Shown piece by piece: positions 46,009-59,100 of a DNA stretch of 64,000 bases. Source of the stretch: Oscarella lobularis. Taxonomy: Eukaryota > Porifera > Homoscleromorpha > Homosclerophorida > Oscarellidae. The number at the start of each line of letters is the position of its first letter. Positions within the stretch are counted from its first letter, which is position 1. The DNA lies in assembly GCF_947507565.1 (NCBI RefSeq), contig NC_089179.1:682001-746000 (forward strand). Direction: 5' to 3'. Under the pieces are notes generated by a model that saw nothing but the letters and a program-made list of their open reading frames with translations, was not told the origin of the DNA and did no database searches. The position numbers and the translations under genes are program-made.

Positions 46009-48063
46009 TGTCTTCGCTGAAGGATCGCGAATGAGCGTGGACACACGTGATTTTTTGTCGAAGGTACAGTATGTGTGCGATAAATTACTGTAGGTATCTA
46101 CATATCTACATGTAGCAAAAAAACCTATCTATCTCGTCTAAAAAAATTCTTCTAACGCTATTACGTTCATCATCACGCATCAAAGGCCAACTGCTGATTG
46201 CAAATATTGATTATCTAAAAAAGAGAAGGATAAAAACTGTTCAATTTGTCCAAGTACGTACCTTTTTGCGGCGCGTTCGTATTGGCGTTACCCAGGCCAC
46301 ACCACGTGGAGGTTCGAACGCAGTTTGTGGCCCAAAAATGTTGGAAGCGAGACCTTGCTTCATAGGCCCGAAGACGACCGGTACGGCCTGGATCGAGAAC
46401 GGCTCTCCCACACCGTCCCCCCGACCGCGTCGTACCGGGGCCTCAAAGAGGCCGTAGCCTTTCGGGTGGAATGATGGAATTTATACACAAGAACCGAGGC
46501 TACCGTCTCGGGAGAGGACTTACGAAGCGATTGCCGAGTCCACCGATTGAGGGCCAAGCGTTTATTGTCCTGGGGGTCGGGTCATCTTCCGGGTATAAAT
46601 TACTAATCCGAGTGAGGAAATACCACGAGACACTGGGCCCCCACACGTTTCTTTGGCAGTAAGTGGCAAACCTTAGCCAGACGCCCACTCGGCTTTAGCG
46701 CGGAACGCCTGACTTCGCAACTCAAGCCGTCCAACGACCCTTTGTGACCCCCAGTGCCGATCTTAGCGCCGCATTAGAGCGACGCCCATCCACTGTGCCT
46801 AGCAGTTTCAGTGAGGATCGACAGATGACAAAAACGCTTTGATGACCAACAACCAGCTTCCCCAGCTCACGATCAGCCTCAAAGGTTCAGCCCGTTGGCA
46901 TCCCCCACCCTAGCGCAAGACTGAAGATTGGGGCGTTGGCCCCGCTTTTATACCGAAGATGATGCAACATCCGCTGGTGACCCCACCATGACCTCATTGT
47001 GTTCAATTCACCAAGGCAACGAATCGCTGGTTCGCCGAGAAAGTTCGCGCCAATTTTTCACGTGGTCCTCACGAGCCCGTCACGCCGGTTTGCCGACCGG
47101 TTTTAGGCGCTACAATTCAAAATGGTGGACGATCCCTCGTGTTCGATCGGCCATTGTACACGCGTTTCGTTTAGGAATCTAAGTTGTTTCCCTATGTAAG
47201 ATCCACATTTGCGCGCGGCGAGCGCGCGTGAAGGAAATTCCCGGCAGCGTGCATATGTTCGGCCAATTCGATTCGTGCTCGTCGCAGGCAGCCTTGGAAT
47301 TCGCTCGCTACTCGAAGCAGTACAAAGGAACGACGAACGACTTCGATCGAGCCTCGTCGCAGAGGTAAAGGCGAACGGGGTTCCCTTATTGGTTTTGGAA
47401 TTTCTCTTTCCATCCCATTTACGTTAATTCGAAGCGACGGCATGACTAACGCATTATGTATTCTATTTTCAGGTAAAATATTACGAATAACACCATTGAC
47501 CGTGTGAACTAAAAGCAGAAATGGCGCCTTCAAAATTCTTTTCTCACGAGGGTTTTGTATTGTCTTCAGCTGGTTGGATTTGCTCTGATCAGAGGGCCTA
47601 GGCATATGCTGACTATGGATGTAGCAGCGCTGCGATGAACAGGTACGAGCTTCAGGAAACGTATATCGCTGTAGCTGGGATTTAGACAGGCGTATTTGTA
47701 ACTAAATAAAGACAAAGTTTTCTCTGTTGATTGTGTGTCTTCTCCGTAGTCCTTGACTGAGGTGAAATTGCAAGTCGTTGTGACCACATCATCTTTATTT
47801 ACTAAGACACCACAGTTGCCTATTTCCTCAAGAGATAATTTACTCATCATTTTCAGCTTCATCTATAAAGACAATGCGAGCCGTCTTTATGAGGTCAGTA
47901 ACTTTCTGTCATCCACTGTCCTGATGGTCATGCAACCAGATATATATCTATCTCTCTGGGTGGGCGAGGCGTTAGCGCACTGCATCATCGTTCCGTGATG
48001 GAGAAAAGCAGTAGGTTTAGACGGGAACCGTATACGATTTTATAATGTTTTGATCCAGAAAGC
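46009..48063. other. 2-kb stretch without a confident gene
   Basis: The part at 46260-47180 has shifting short open frames on both strands, no recognisable protein, and base composition unlike nearby exons. It may be a noncoding mobile-element remnant. A short open segment at 47201-47368 has a T-rich AG acceptor just before it, local-style codon use and a stop. It encodes about 55 residues I do not recognise. Two further open patches at 47750-47996 are also unassigned. The 3' end should hold the promoter of the paracaspase gene. Confidence 0.4.
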
Positions 48064-51000
48064 ATGTCTGATATTGGAGACCACGTTCTGAAAAGCGTTG
48101 CTCAAGGCCTAAAGGTCCCCAACACGAAACTGAATTGCCTTGCGTTGGCAGAAATGCTCAGTTCATCCAAAGAAGGTAAAGAGTTCCTTTGAAAGCGTTC
48201 CAACTCGATTGCGTTTGTTCTCCAGTAAATCGCTATCGTTCTCTTTTCGTGGACAACTCCTTCAAGGCTTCGTGGGCTCTATTGAGAGATCTGCAAGAGA
48301 AAAGCGTCTCGCTCTCGCGCGTGTGCGACGCTTTGAAACAACTGGGCAACTATGAAGCAGTATTTCCTCTTCTGTCACCAGGTACTGATATCAATCTGAA
48401 ATTGAAACGAATACAAAGTGTTTATATGACCCATATTTACATGTAGAACCTCCTACTATTGTTAGAGAACCAGATGGAGCGATAGGAAAAAGCGGCCGTC
48501 GTTTGACCCTTACTGTTGAAGCTAAAGGGAATCCACGACCGTCGTTTTCCTGGTACAAAAGCAAATCTGATGGCGAAGAGCCTGAAGAAGTGAAAAGTGG
48601 ACGTTACGTTTTGCTTGAGAAGAAAGGTTCAGGCGACGGTTCAGGCGAGCTCACCATAGGGCAACTGGTTTTGACTGATCTGCACGCCGCTGATGTGGGT
48701 TTCTATTGTTGCTGTGTTGAAAATGGATACTCTCTGCCTCAGTATACTCCCTATGTTATTGTTCAAATGGAACCAGATGAATGCGGTAAACGAAAAGTTG
48801 TTTATTGATGTCACGAGATTGAATGTTTGTAGGTCCACGTATCCTCAAATCAAGCTATTCGGAAAAATTTTGCTATATCGGAGAAACCATTGTGTTGGAA
48901 TGCGAAGCATTAGCTAAGCCAGATGACTTGGAGTATGCCTGGTACAGAAATGGCGTCCTGCTTGAAGATGAGAGCAACAGACGTAGTCTGATCACCCCAA
49001 AACTACCAGGGGAGTACCAATGTGAAGTGAAAAACGGCGTCGGTTCAGTCAAAAGCGACGTCATAAAAGTATTTATGGTTTGTCAAAAAGGTATATTAGT
49101 ATACGTTATGAATCACTTGTACTAACTACTCTTGTCTTCGCGTTCTCAGTCCCTGTTCATTTGAACGACGACGAAGCGGCTGTGTCTCGCTATTTCAATT
49201 CCGAGTCAAAGCGGCATCTAGTGATCAAGGCTCCAGAAGCGGTGTTGTCACTTGGACCGAGCGTTATGGAGAGCTACTTTCAAGAAGTGCTCGGGTCCGG
49301 ATTGGTAAAAACTCGTCGCATTCCCATCTTCGTTGTCGGTCAGGATCGTTCCGGAAAAACGGCGCTGACGCGAGCCTTGGTCGAGGGCCTACCGAAAACG
49401 AAACCGACTCAAGTATCAAACAGTACGAGCGGAATCGAAACCAGTCGCGTCACATGCCGTCTCGACGATCCCAAACACGAATTCAAAAGAATCGGCGGAA
49501 AGGAATTGACGCGAGTGATCGAGAGCGAAATGGAGAGAATTCGCGGATGTGGCGACGGCGACGGCGACGACGACGCTCGCTATCTCTTTCTCAACTTCTG
49601 CGATTTCGCCGGCCAACCGATCTATTTCAATTCGAATTCGTGCTTCATGTCCAATCGCGGCGTCTACTTGATCGTGCACAATCTCGACGAGTCGCTCGAC
49701 GACGTCGCCGTCGTTCGTTTCGCCGACGCCGGCGGCGAACGAGTAATCGCCGACGAGGGATGCGGCACGAACGGCGAATACATCAAGACGTGGATCAGCA
49801 ACGTTGCCATGACGACCGAGATCGACGACCCACGCAAGCCGATCGCACTTGCCGTCGGCACTCATTTTGACGTCATCGTGGAATCGTATTCTGGCGTGGA
49901 GGAGCGCGTCGCCTTTCTTACGCGAAAGAAGAACCGCATTGACGACATGGCGTTTGATGTGATTGACAGTCGTCACTTTTCACCTATTGAGCATTTTTTT
50001 GTCGACAATGTCGGCAACTATCACTACGCCAACGACGAGTTCAAGAACCTTCGCGCGAGAATCGTTCAAACGGCGAAATCGGATGAGTACGAGATGAACG
50101 TTCCCGTTGTGTGGCTCTCCTTTGAGGCGATGCTCGACGACGTCGTCACCGACGACTCGTTGGGATTTGTGTTCTACGACGTTATCAAAGGCCTTGCGTT
50201 TGAAAGCGGGTTGCCCAGCGAGGAGGCGATTCGCAGCATGCTAAAATTCTATCACGAAATCAACTTGATTTTGTGGTTCAGCGACGTTCCTCAGCTCGCC
50301 GACATCGTCATCACGAAGTCCGAGCGACTATTGGCTCTCTTTCGTTCGGTCATCACTTTGAAGAGCAGCGAAGACGCCGAGCCGGACTACTGGGAAGAGC
50401 TGAGGCAGACGGGCACAATCGAATACAGATTCATCGAGCAGATGCTCGACGTCGCTCTCGCCGAGACGAACAACGACGGGGGAAATGATCTCAAAGACAA
50501 TCTATTCAATCTACTTCAGAAGTTTGATCTCGTTGCGCCGTACGTTCTTTCGGACGACGAGCTCGACGGTCAGACGTTTGACTCTTTTATTATTCCGTCG
50601 ATGATCGTTTGGGATCCGCGGTTGACGGGGTTCGCCGATTTGAACGCGTCGTCTGGGCTGGCCGTCGTCGAATTGTCGTCGAGTCATCATCTCGTGCCGG
50701 ATGCCTTGTTCAATCGGCTCGTCGTTCGCACGATTCGCGCCTATCCGGTCGGTCCCGAAGTGTATCGCTACTTCGCTCGTTTTCACGTCGATTCGGAGCA
50801 CGACTTGCTCTTGTTCAATTGCGCCGAAACGGGATTGCGCGATCGAATCAAAGTCGTCATTCAACACGAAGACGACAACAAGAAAACGTCGAAGGTTGTC
50901 TGTGGTCGCACTTTGCGCTTCGTCATGACGGCGCTGGCAGAGGTACGAGGATTTGGAATGAACGGACTTCGTTTTCAATTGGAAGTCATATCGCCTCAGC

Positions 51001-53931
51001 GGAAGAGAAAATTGACAAAGAAGTGCGACAGACACAAGCGCCTTGGATGCGCAGAGCCGACGTGCTTTTCTTTCCTGGTAGAAGAATACCGGGTTTGTGA
51101 AAAGGACGTCTGGTTTGCTGAGTGGCCACAGCAACAGGTAGACTTAATTACTCTATACGTGTATTAGGTTACCTGTGTGCATCTCCCAAGCAGGATTCTC
51201 GGTCTAAGCTTTCTTTCGTGTCTGGAACACCATCTCCTGCTAGCTGTGAGACGTCAATATGGTCTGTGTTAAATTTAGGTTACTTTGCTTTTAGGTCGCA
51301 AAGTGGAGATTGCTGTCGCTAAAGCTAAACTTTCAAGGACCCCACATCATCAGCTTCACTTTGTTGTTGTTGGCAGTGACGCCAAACTACTGAGTTGCAT
51401 CAAATCTTCTCAGAAAATCATTTGGCTCAAGAAAGGCAAGAAGGACCCGACTAGGAAAAACGAGCTGGTTATACAGCGATTCGTCTCTCGCCTTGACGGC
51501 GGTTTTTACACCTGTCTGTCATCGTCGGACGGTAGGCGAACTTACGCGAAGCCTGTTTACTTGAAAGGAATTACTGAAAGCGGCAAGTTCTACTAATCGT
51601 CAGAATGAGACTGAAAATGTAATTTGTGTATTAATTAAATGTAGGTCCTCTTTTGCAGCGAGATCCGAAAATTGAACTTGCGCGCGGTAAAAGCAAAAGC
51701 AGAGGCAGCGATCAAATTCAAGTTGATGAGAGTCTAAAGCTGAAATTGGTGTACGAAGCCGCCACGGCAGAGACTAATTTGCAATTTCAGTGGCATCAGA
51801 ATGGCTTGGTTCTTCCGGGTGCAGTGGAAGCCGTACTTTCTATCGACAGCGCAGCCGATCATCACACCGGCACGTACAGGTGCCACGTCTCGCATGTTCA
51901 TACGCCTCGGGAAGACCACGTTGCCGCCGCCGCCGACGACGACGATCATCACGACGATTTGGTTTTTAGATCTCATCCGTTCAGAATAGAAATTAATGTG
52001 CCAAGTACAGTAACTATAAACCATCTGCCTATCACACAGTAGAAATCGCTTTTCTTTGAAGGTCTCTCTTCATCTACTCTGCGAGGAATTCAGGACGAAG
52101 GTGAGTCTATGCTGTATGCTGCTTTGATCTCTGAATGGTGATCTCTCTAGCCAATGCATTCAATGAAAAGCCTCGAGACGGTTTGTATTAGTCGATTTAA
52201 TTCTTTACTCTTATATTTTTTTCAGGTGTCATCTTAAAGGTCGCTTTGCTGATTGGAAATCGGCAATATAAGTACGAACGTTTCGCTAAAATAAGGCACA
52301 CCGAACACGACATTTGCGAAGTGGCAGACTTGCTAGAAGGGCTTGGTTTCACGGTGTTAGCTTATGCCGATTTGACTTTCTGCGAAATGGCTCAAGTTCT
52401 ACAAAATTTTTACGCAATGATCGAAAAAGGTGCGTACGCGCTGTTCTATTTTGCCGGGCACGGCCTCGAATCGAACGGCGACGTGTACATATTGCCTGTG
52501 GACGTCAGAAATCTAAACGTTCATTCGGCGTTTCGAGAGAAAGCCGTTGAATATCACATGAAGATGAAATCGCCTAGACTAAGTGTCATGCTGTTCGACT
52601 GTTGTCGCACGACGTAATACGGCGTTCACTATATGCAGTAAAAGACATACACAAGTATAATTATGTCTTTTTAGTCTCGGCGAGCAAACGAAGGTCTTTC
52701 GCTGCCAACTGCCTGGAATTTCATCTGGTACGGGATTCAAGCAATACAGCTGGTACGGCCTTCGCGCGGCTCTGTTTTTTTTCTATATTCTTGCATTTTG
52801 CTGTATGAGCAGTTACTACCAGTCTTCTGCGTTTGAACCTGGGGCGGCAGCCCCATCGCATAGTGTTTATGCAGAGGTGCTGGTCGAAAAGTTGAAACAG
52901 TTATTTGAGAAGTCGAAACAGCTATCGAAGACCGACGGAAAGACGCCCGAAGGAAAGGAGCCCGATGGAAAGACGCCCGACGGAAAGGAACCCGATGGAA
53001 AGACGCCCGACGGAAATGAGCCCGATGGAAAGACGCCCGACGGAAAGGAGCCCGACGGAAAGACGCCAGACTCCGTCAGAGCGATGTTAGACTCCATTTC
53101 AATGGGTTATTGCTTCTGCGTGGTCATTCAAACGAATTCCTATAACATGCATATAATGTCTATAGGGGTCATTGAAGGTCGAAAAAAACACTTTAAAGCA
53201 ACCATGGCGTGGCAGACGCCTCAGACGACGTGGCACGGACCTGAAAATGATCTTTCACTTGCAGACGGTATCTGCTCTGATGACGAAAAAGCAGAACGAC
53301 AACGACGCGGTACAACTGCTAGCTTGGTATAAACGTTTAATTTTGTAACGCATCGTTTAGCGTTGAAACTTCAAGCAGAACGAAAAGTCTTCTTAGAAAC
53401 GAACAACTTTATTTTGCCCTGCAAAATTATACTCCGACACGAACTTTGGCTGACCAACGTTGTTCTTGTTGGAGCCAGTTGTGAACCAGAGAATTCTGAC
53501 GTTCAGGTCACATTTTCTGCTCCCAAAGAAGCAGACAAGGCATGAGTGATACATTTGATGGAACATGTTGATTGACGGTCTGTGTAGAACATTGTTTATG
53601 AAGCGGTATCAGATTTGGGGAAAGCGGAATTCAAAGCGATCGTGGAACGATTTGATGACTCAGTGACCAAATCGTTGCACGATGACTTGAAGTTACGACG
53701 CTGTCATTCCTTTGTCAAAGTCTACAATCACCACGCCTATAATCGTCTTTCTTATGAAGTGCGTGCTGTTCATAAATAATCACTGAATTATATAGGGCTG
53801 TGTTTTTGCAGGGTGACCCCACGGTGCCTGTAAATGTTAAAGTCCAATATGGAGGGAGGGCGGAAGAGTACAAGCATTCTTTGCCGCCAAATCATTTGAG
53901 TGAGACATCTTGGTCTAAATATGCTCACTGA
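48064..53931 (+). CDS. Death-Ig-Ig-Roc-COR-Ig-paracaspase (MALT1-like Roco protein)
   Basis: Multi-exon gene. Residues 1-89 resemble a Death domain, as at the MALT1 N-terminus. Two Ig domains follow (FSWYKSK ... DVGFYCCCVENG; ECEALAKPD ... GEYQCEVKNGVG). A 1988-nt exon (49150-51137) encodes Roc-COR: P-loop GQDRSGKTAL near residue 345, switch DFAGQPIYFNSNSCF near 432, and THFD near 519. Two Ig-like regions come next (GGFYTCLSS; TGTYRCHVS). The paracaspase starts VALLIGNRQYKYERFA and has histidine FAGHG (codon 52459) and cysteine FDCCRT (codon 52603), matching MALT1 YYAGHG and LDMCRK. The C-terminal segment resembles MALT1's last Ig domain. Expected activities are GTP binding and cleavage after arginine. 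Exon joints within the p10 part (52680-53330) are least certain. It is probably a cytosolic scaffold protease for NF-kB-type signalling, by inference. Confidence 0.85.
52937..53070 (+). repeat. 30-nt coding tandem repeat (GKTPDGKEPD)
   Basis: About 4.5 copies of a 30-nt unit, itself two similar 15-nt halves, encode GKTPDGKEPD within the small-subunit part of the paracaspase. It reads open on both strands because of its composition, but only the plus strand belongs to the gene. Confidence 0.9.
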
Positions 53932-54137
53932 GCCCCAACACGTCTTCTTTAATGGTTTACATTAGTTCGTATTTTTTCTCGTGGTGCAAGTTGTGTGGAT
54001 GTAGAAGATGCAATAAGCAGCTGCAATAAGCATAGATGTAATCATAGATACACTAGGGAGATGTTGAAGGGAGATGCTGAAGACACGTGATCAAGCGTTA
54101 CACGTACGTAAAACTTGACTCGTACTACAGAAACCAG

Positions 54138-56091
54138 ATGATGGCCATCGCAGAAGAGCGCTACGGATCCACTTCGGTTTCTCACGTCTACAGCATGAAT
54201 GAGAACCACCGAACTGTCACAAGAAAACGAGTTCAAGCATCGACGTTTTTTCTGCTAAAATTCATCAAGGTTCGGATCGAAATAGACGTCGTAGGAAAAG
54301 AAACCCTAGACCACTGATTGTTGCGCAGGAGGCTTTCCTTCCTCAAGGATATCCCGACAGCGTTAGCTCCGACTACTTGCGGTACCAGCTCTGGGATACG
54401 ATTCAGGTGAAGACCCCACCTCAGCTCAGTCAAAATGCTATGAATTGGCATAGGCGTTCTGCTCATCAATCACGGGGACTCTGGCCACGCATGCCGTTCT
54501 CAAAGGAGTAGGAGTTGGAGATCAGAGTGCATCTGCTGTTGCTGCCACTATGACGTGGCTGATCAAAGGTTAAGTCAGCCAAAGATCTCTGATTATTGTC
54601 TGAGACAGAAATTGATCCTTTTTTTGCAGACGGAACAGGCATGGTGGGAAGAATAGCATTTGCTTGGTTTCAAGGGTATGCAGTAGATAGATCAAGATAT
54701 GCACAATTTATTGTTCCTTTAGATCAAATCTTGATTGTGATGCAAAAAAGTGGAGGTAGGGTCGGAGGTCTTCTGCGGGGTTCCACCGTACAACCTACTA
54801 ATGTTATATGTATAAAACGTTCTTTAGGCTTTTTGCCGACATTTTGAACGATACAGCTATTTTTCTTGAGCTAACCGGTCCACTATTTCCCACCTACTTC
54901 ATTTTGATCACGTCAATAGCAAGTGTATCAAAGGTAAGATGTCCTGCTAAGAACAAAGCGGATTTTAATTTAAATCTATATCAAGGCAGTAGTTGGAGTA
55001 GCCGGTGGTGCAACTAGAGCCGCGCTGACTCAGCATCAGGCGCGTCGAGGCAACATGGCAGATGTCTCAGCAAAGGACGGCAGTCAGGAAACTCTTGTCA
55101 ACCTTCTGGCTCTCGTCGTGAGCTTTGTCATTACGCCAGTAGTTGCTGGTCACTTTACGTAAGAAGACAGTCATATGAAATCAAGAAGCAAGTGCGTGAC
55201 GACGGGCTGTTCAGACTTACCTGGACTCTTTTCTTTATCTTCACCTGTTTGCATCTCTACGCCAATTACCAAGCTGTAACGAGCGTCGTGATGGATTCGT
55301 TGAACAAGGCGAGACTCCAAATTCTTGTAAACCAGTACATGAAGACGGGGACGATCGGTTCCTTGGAGCAAATTAACCAAGAAGAATCAGTCTTCCTGAG
55401 TAGGCATTATAGAAGACACACTCCTATATCCACTTCAGCGAGAGTTTTTAGCACTTCGCCAGCGTTATCCTATTTCACTTGGAGTCTGTTTTGGCTCAGC
55501 AGTCACAAGGTACCTACATAGTAGTCTCAATTTGAATTCTATCTGGCCAATATCTTGATATTTACAGTATGGAAGATGTGCAAGAGATTACGTGGGAAGA
55601 CAACGCGAGGTATCTCCTTGCTCTAAAGGACGATCGCATACGAGTTGTTCTTCATTACGACGCCACGTCAGAGGACATCATTGCCGGTTGCTACGAGACG
55701 ACGACTCTAAGGGGATTACTACTAGGAGTTGAACCTCAAAGCACCACTGTAAGCGAAAAGGGCTTGACTAAAAATGAATTTAGTATATATCGTTTTCATT
55801 AGTCTAATGATGCTGGCCTAATACTCGCACAGATGCGTGAAGAATGCAAACGAGGTAGGCTATATACTGTCGAATCCGACTACAATCTATCTTGTTACAG
55901 CGTTCTCGTCGAGAAGGCCGGGGCCCCGCGAAGTACAGAAAATCGTTCGCCTGCTGCGTCGGTATTCTCAACTAACGTTGACCGACTTTCTATCGCGAGC
56001 GAAAACGAGGGGATGGCGTCTCGAGGCGTCGCAGCTCGGCGCCGACGAGTGGCGATCGAACTGGAGTGCGACACGGACGAAACTGTCTTAG
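54138..56091 (+). CDS. RUSF1: RUS family member (DUF647)
   Basis: Multi-exon gene. Conserved RUS-family blocks: FLPQGYPDSVSSDYLRYQLW, ITGTLATHAVLKGVGVGDQS, DGTGMVGRIAFAWFQG, ADILNDTAIFLE, VVGVAGGATRAALTQHQARR and NMADVSAKDGSQETLVNL. Then come LYANYQAV and the C-terminal RGWRLEASQLGADEWRSNW, like human RUSF1 (C16orf58). Several hydrophobic segments suggest a membrane protein. Plant members act in UV-B and vitamin B6-related root responses; the animal function is not established. The start at 54138 (MMAIAEERYGSTSV) is the first in-frame ATG. It ends only 81 bp before the next gene's ATG. Confidence 0.93.
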
Positions 56092-56172
56092 AGAGCCACC
56101 CCCGGATTTTTCTGTGTTTCCCGTATTTTGCGTCTGCAGTTCGTGTTTTTCGCTTACTCGCAGGGAGGAGAA

Positions 56173-59100
56173 ATGAAATCCCACGTTGTCGATGTCCGAG
56201 TCGTCGACATTCAGAGAAAACGGCTATCCGATAAGCAGAAGCACTATGTACGAAAAAGAGCTAGACTACACCTGCCCCTGCTCACCGACCGCAAACCAAC
56301 GTTTCATTTGCCGTTCAGGTATACGCGCTGCGAGTTACGTGGTCGGACGGCGCCGTCTTCTGCATCTATCGCAAATATTCGATGTTTTTCGAGTTCCAGG
56401 CGAGTCTTCGCTTTCTCCTTCTCTCGCCGCTCGAAAAACGACGACGCTGCCATAAGCAAGCTAGGCGTCAGCGCGTCTCGGGCGAAGAGAAACAATCGCT
56501 TCCTTTGTTGTTTTTTTTCCTCTCTAATTTGGCCTTTCTCTCAGGCTAAACTCTACGAGATATTTCCGTATACGCAGGACAGCGGCATTCCGGCCATACC
56601 GGGTCCGCGCGAACAAACGAACGAGCGCGAATTTTTTATGCGGCGCCTTCTTTTAGCAAAAATATTCGGCCGCGTGCAGATCCTGAGTGCCGAGAAAAAG
56701 GCGAAGAAAATCGAAAATTTTTGTCAGGTAATTTATTAACTATTCGGCATTTCAATTAATGATGGGAGGCTTACGGAGGAAATGGTTCGTAGGCACTAAT
56801 AAAGCTTCCCGCTGTCATATCGAAGTGCGACGACGTTCTCGGCTTCTTTGAGGCTTGGCCAGAAGACACGGAAGTGAAATTAAATAAAGGGTTAGGGCTC
56901 CGCCTCGACTTGACTGACCCCGTCACGTTTCTTCTACGCGCGTTTCTTAGCGACTTGAAGACTAATCCGTTTTATGCGGTGACCTCGCCCAGTGATGGTA
57001 GCGATCCGGCTCCCTTGTATCAGGACGTGGACGGTAAGAAACGAGACTTTGTTGTTCGTGCATGTACCGGGGTAACAGTTATGTTTGAGAAGCGTTATAA
57101 GGTACCCTAAAGCCATCTGTCTGCACGTCGACGTTTACATGTGTTAGTGTACTACTGCTTTGATGAGGGAATATGTTTGTATCAGCAGGTGTTATGGAAG
57201 TCGAACACGAGCTGGAGTCTTATCGAGCCATTGCGGCGTTTCTCGGTCGAGGTCCCAATGAAATTCCTCTCGAAATGGGTCAAATTGTTCACGTCATTGA
57301 CAAGAACGAGAACGGTGAGGGAAAATCTGGTGGCTCGGTGATGTCAGAATTCAATGTTGTTTAGGCTGGTGGCTCATTCAAGTTGGCGAAAAAGAGGGCC
57401 GAGCACCAGGATCTTACTTGGAGCCAGTCGAGCAAGCACAGCTACAACAGCAACACTTGGAAGATATTCAAGAGGAAGGCGAGTCAAAATTGTAGAATTT
57501 GTATTATTTCACAAGAAAAAGGAAAGAAACTCTTCAGTCGTGGAATCGTATAAGGCAGTGGCGGACTATCATCCCGCCGATCAGGACGAAATGAGGCTGG
57601 AGGAGGGCGCAGAGGTGCACGTACTGGAGAAGAATTTCGACGGCTGGTGGAAAGTGAAGTGAGGAGAGATTTTTCTCGTGGCTCTTTTGTTTGGAAAGCT
57701 CGCGTGTACGCGCAGATGCAAGGGAAAGATCGGATTTGCGCCTTCGACCTACTTACGACGGTGCTCGCACAAGCAATCGGTCAGTTTCTCTGTGCTCCTC
57801 GCGACGGAATTTCGTTCATGTTTTTTTTCTTTCAGCTCCACCGGGATATCGAAGACATCTACGCTCTTCCGATGAAGCCCCCGCCCCGCAGGTCAGTTGA
57901 TCTCGCACTACGCAAGCCGCCTCTCCATTGTCACGGTATTGTGTCTCTAGGGGATCGGCAGAGAGATCGAAGAGCGGTGAGTTGAAGCGTTCGCTTGAAC
58001 AATGAGCACATTCCTTTCCTTTCTATTCCTATTAGGCATGTTTGAAGTAAAGCGCCAAGTCAGTACGGACGACGGCGGCTACGTCGTCATGGGAGGACAA
58101 GAACGGCGAAGGTGAGAACCGCGGGCGCGCGACTGGAAAAATTTCGCATAGCGCTCGCGCCCCGCGCGCGCACGCACTCTGCATCTCTTTTTTTTTCGTT
58201 CGCAGGTCGTCCGGTGCCAGCGGGGCGAGCGGCGACGTGTTTAACGACTCGGGACGGTAGGCGAAAGACAATCGAAATCGAAGCTGGGGGGCCCCCACTG
58301 AGGGTTTCTTCCAGATCGTCCGCCGAAGAAGTGAAAAGACACCAGTTGAGGCGACAGCACGATTCCGTAAAGAAACGGAAGGGTTTCGTTCGTTTGCTTC
58401 TCACTCGTTCGCTCTCTACTAGTGCACGAGTCTCGAGAGAAACGTCAAACTCGTTTTGCAAGATTATTCCGATCCGTCGGGAAGCTTGACAGTTCGTCGA
58501 GGCGAAGCCGTTCAGGTCAGTAAACACGACGAGAGCGGCTGGTCGTACATTTTGCTTCTCGGAACAGCCATCCCGGGTACGTAGTTCAGATAGAAACGAT
58601 GTGTATGTATGTGACTTTTGCCTTGGGGCACTGCAGGTCGCGCTTCCGAAGGCTGGATACCCACCAGTATAGTAGGTGAGTACAAAACTCGTTTGTATAG
58701 AAAGTAAAGAGAGGCACTTATAACGGCATTATCTAGAGTCTGACCTTCCATCGCCGTCCGCGGGAGGTCCGCCAAGTCTCTCATTTTCCGTTGCTGAAGA
58801 AGACGCGGTGATGGGCGACGAATCATCGTCGGTGTACATTGCCGTCGAGGACTACGAGTCAAGGGATCCCAATGCGTCGATGAGCTTTGCTAAGGGAGAA
58901 CGCGTGACTGTGCTCGAGAAGAAGGAAAGCGGTTGGTGGTTCGTACGAATTGACGATTGCGAGGGATGGGTGCCGGGAGCGTTCTTTGAGCCAGTAGTAA
59001 GCGACGAGATACGAGCGCAGAAGAATGTCTCGTTCTTACTTCGTCTTTTAGTCTGTTCAACCTGGCCTGCCATCCGCACTTCTCATTCAGAAACGTTTCA

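Noticed and set aside
46270-46345. tRNA-like B box GGTTCGAAC at 46311
   Set aside because: No matching acceptor stem, anticodon arm or convincing A box could be drawn around it, so no tRNA is called.
46266-46690. Short ORFs on both strands upstream of the paracaspase gene
   Set aside because: Overlapping, under 70 codons, with no signal peptide, domain or splice support.
49416-51134. Minus-strand ORFs opposite the Roc-COR exon
   Set aside because: They have no recognisable features, while the plus strand has a continuous 660-codon frame with all GTPase motifs.
52937-53070. CRISPR-like direct repeats
   Set aside because: The units are contiguous with no spacers, are in coding frame and sit within an animal gene.
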